This document shows, piece by piece, positions 63,041-64,000 of a stretch of 64,000 nt of DNA; positions within the stretch are counted from its first letter, which is position 1; every line of letters starts with the position of its first letter. The stretch comes from Colletes latitarsis (Eukaryota; Arthropoda; Insecta; Hymenoptera; Colletidae). The notes under the pieces are model-generated. The model was not told the origin of the DNA, did not search any database, and saw only the letters and a list, made by a program, of their open reading frames with translations. The translations under genes were made by a program, and so were the position numbers. The stretch spans positions 6,572,001 to 6,636,000 of the forward strand of contig NC_135141.1 of assembly GCF_051014445.1 (NCBI RefSeq), in the 5' to 3' direction.

Positions 63041-64000
63041 GCATAAGTATTCGTACCCTCATTGCCTATGGAAGAAATTTGTTGAAATCAAACGATACAT
63101 GTAAGATTTTGCAATAAACTTTTTGCTGTAAATGAACACATGTATAACGTTTATTTATACCAAATTATAATAGAATTGATTAACTAATAACAAAAATATA
63201 TTGATTTTATTCTACATAGTACGTAATAATAGTCCATAAAAGTATTCGTACCATTCTTAGCAAAGTCAATTTTCTTTTGTTTCGAATGTCATTTTACATC
63301 GAAAATAATTTCCAGAGTTTACAGTCGGTTGAGTGAGTGCCAACAAAGTAGTCTAGTTCGAAATTATGTTAAAATAACATCAATAATCAGAAATGAGTCG
63401 AAAGAAGTCCAAGACTACTCTAGAAGAGCATCAAATAATTTTCAAATTACACCAAGAGGGCAAATTATGTTGAGATAGCAAAAATAATAGGCAGAAGTAA
63501 ATCAACTATCCAATTCATCACTAAACGGATAAAAACAAGTGATAATTTGTTAAATAACGAACGTACTGGAAGACCAAAGATTTTAACCGTTCGAGAAAGA
63601 AAAACTATAATACGTAAAATGCAACAAAATCCTCAACTTAGTGCACCTAAGTTAGCTACAATGTGTAACGACATGTTCAATAAGAAAGTTTCTGTTGAAA
63701 CTTGTCGAAGAATATTGAGAGTAAAAATTTTCATAGTCGAACACCGAGAAAGAAATCCTTTATTAGTAAAATTAACAGAAGTTAGGGATTAGCATTTGCG
63801 AAAGCGTACAAAAGTTAAAGTAATACCTTTAAAGTTATACCTAATAAAGTTATTTTCTCTGATGAGTCGAAATTTAATATTTTTGGATGTGACGGAAGAG
63901 GAAAAGTTTGAAGCAAGCTTAATAAAGAACTAGAATTAAAGAATCTACAACCGACTGTAAAGCACGGCAGAGCCTCCGTGATGATTTGAGGCTACATGGC
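63041..64000 (+). mobile_element. Tc1-like transposon (IR/DR type), cut by the window edge
   Basis: AGTATTCGTACC occurs at 63046-63057 and again at 63241-63252. Two direct repeats ~195 bp apart in one terminal region is the IR/DR arrangement of many Tc1-like elements. Transposase relics follow and continue past the end of the window. The outer end and target TA are not certain. Confidence 0.65.
63394..64000 (+). pseudogene. Tc1-like transposase, N-terminal two-thirds, frameshifted
   Basis: ATG at 63394: MSRKKSKTTLEEHQIIFKLH begins the first HTH; after a frameshift, EIAKIIGRSKSTIQFITKRI completes it. The GRPKILTVRERKTIIRKMQQ linker has the GRPR-like motif, followed by the second HTH (LSAPKLATMCNDMFNKKVSV). 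After stops and shifts near 63790, VIFSDESKFNIFGCDGRGKV provides the first catalytic Asp (about 63855-63905) and HGRASVMI precedes the window end. The second and third acids lie outside. At least three frame changes make this a dead copy. Confidence 0.82.

Noticed and set aside
62827..63117. 96-codon Phe/Ser-rich ORF
   Set aside because: AT-rich low-complexity frame overlapping the presumed terminal region of a Tc1-like element.

Overview
The window is a eukaryotic transposable-element (TE) graveyard, most likely from an insect and plausibly a hymenopteran such as an ant. The evidence is an AT-rich background carrying mariner/Tc1, piggyBac, Merlin, hAT-like and Harbinger-like DNA transposons, Ty3/gypsy LTR elements (one with an errantivirus-type envelope gene), and R1- and R2-type non-LTR elements. 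I see no convincing intact host gene, no rRNA or tRNA gene and no CRISPR array. Family names come from motifs read by eye; no database search was run.

Layout. 1-255: end of a DUF4817-type transposon. 525-9366: an almost complete errantivirus with 467/468-bp LTRs, TAAG target duplication, gag-pol and an open envelope frame; its gag is split by a solo LTR (1535-2827) of a second gypsy family. 9448-14963: a 5-kb DNA element (relics of a DUF7869-like protein) flanked by 213-bp direct repeats and holding a long-TIR element with a MITE inside. 15.98-16.93 kb: Merlin relic. 17719-22053: piggyBac with a mariner (18092-19334) and a MITE (19595-20491) nested in it, all with clean target-site duplications. 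22.5-23.7 kb: THAP/Harbinger-like relic. 25.6-30.8 kb: more copies of the same MITE family, one split by a solo LTR and one lying in a hAT-like gene. 30.76-31.79 kb (minus): RS-repeat gag and probable LTR. 32.9-33.2 kb: three perfect heat-shock elements. 33.2-33.8 and 41.8-42.4 kb (minus): two members of an unrecognised protein family. 34.4-35.4 kb: partial LTR of the second gypsy family. 35.4-37.9 kb: DUF4817-type transposon with its middle replaced. 39-43 kb: tandem repeats around the second unknown ORF. 43486-50503: the second gypsy element, with long LTR, gag, a phase-correct -1 frameshift signal, broken pol, and a macro-domain-like insert between RNase H and integrase. 50.5-52.6 kb: 5'-truncated R2-type element. 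52629-54431: nearly complete DUF4817-type transposon. 54.8-57.2 kb (minus): R1-type element with a gag-RT deletion fusion. 57.9-59.8 kb: 35-bp GC-rich minisatellite. 60.2-62.3 kb: large inverted repeat. 63.04 kb to the end: start of a Tc1-like transposon.

The genes do not form operons or a pathway; the arrangement reflects successive insertions. The nesting gives relative ages: the second gypsy family inserted after the errantivirus, mariner and MITE after piggyBac, and a solo LTR after a MITE. The most unusual signals are the macro-like domain inside a gypsy polyprotein, the covarying palindrome array in its LTR, the in-phase slippery heptamer with stem-loop, the heat-shock-element cluster, and the pair of unknown minus-strand ORFs.
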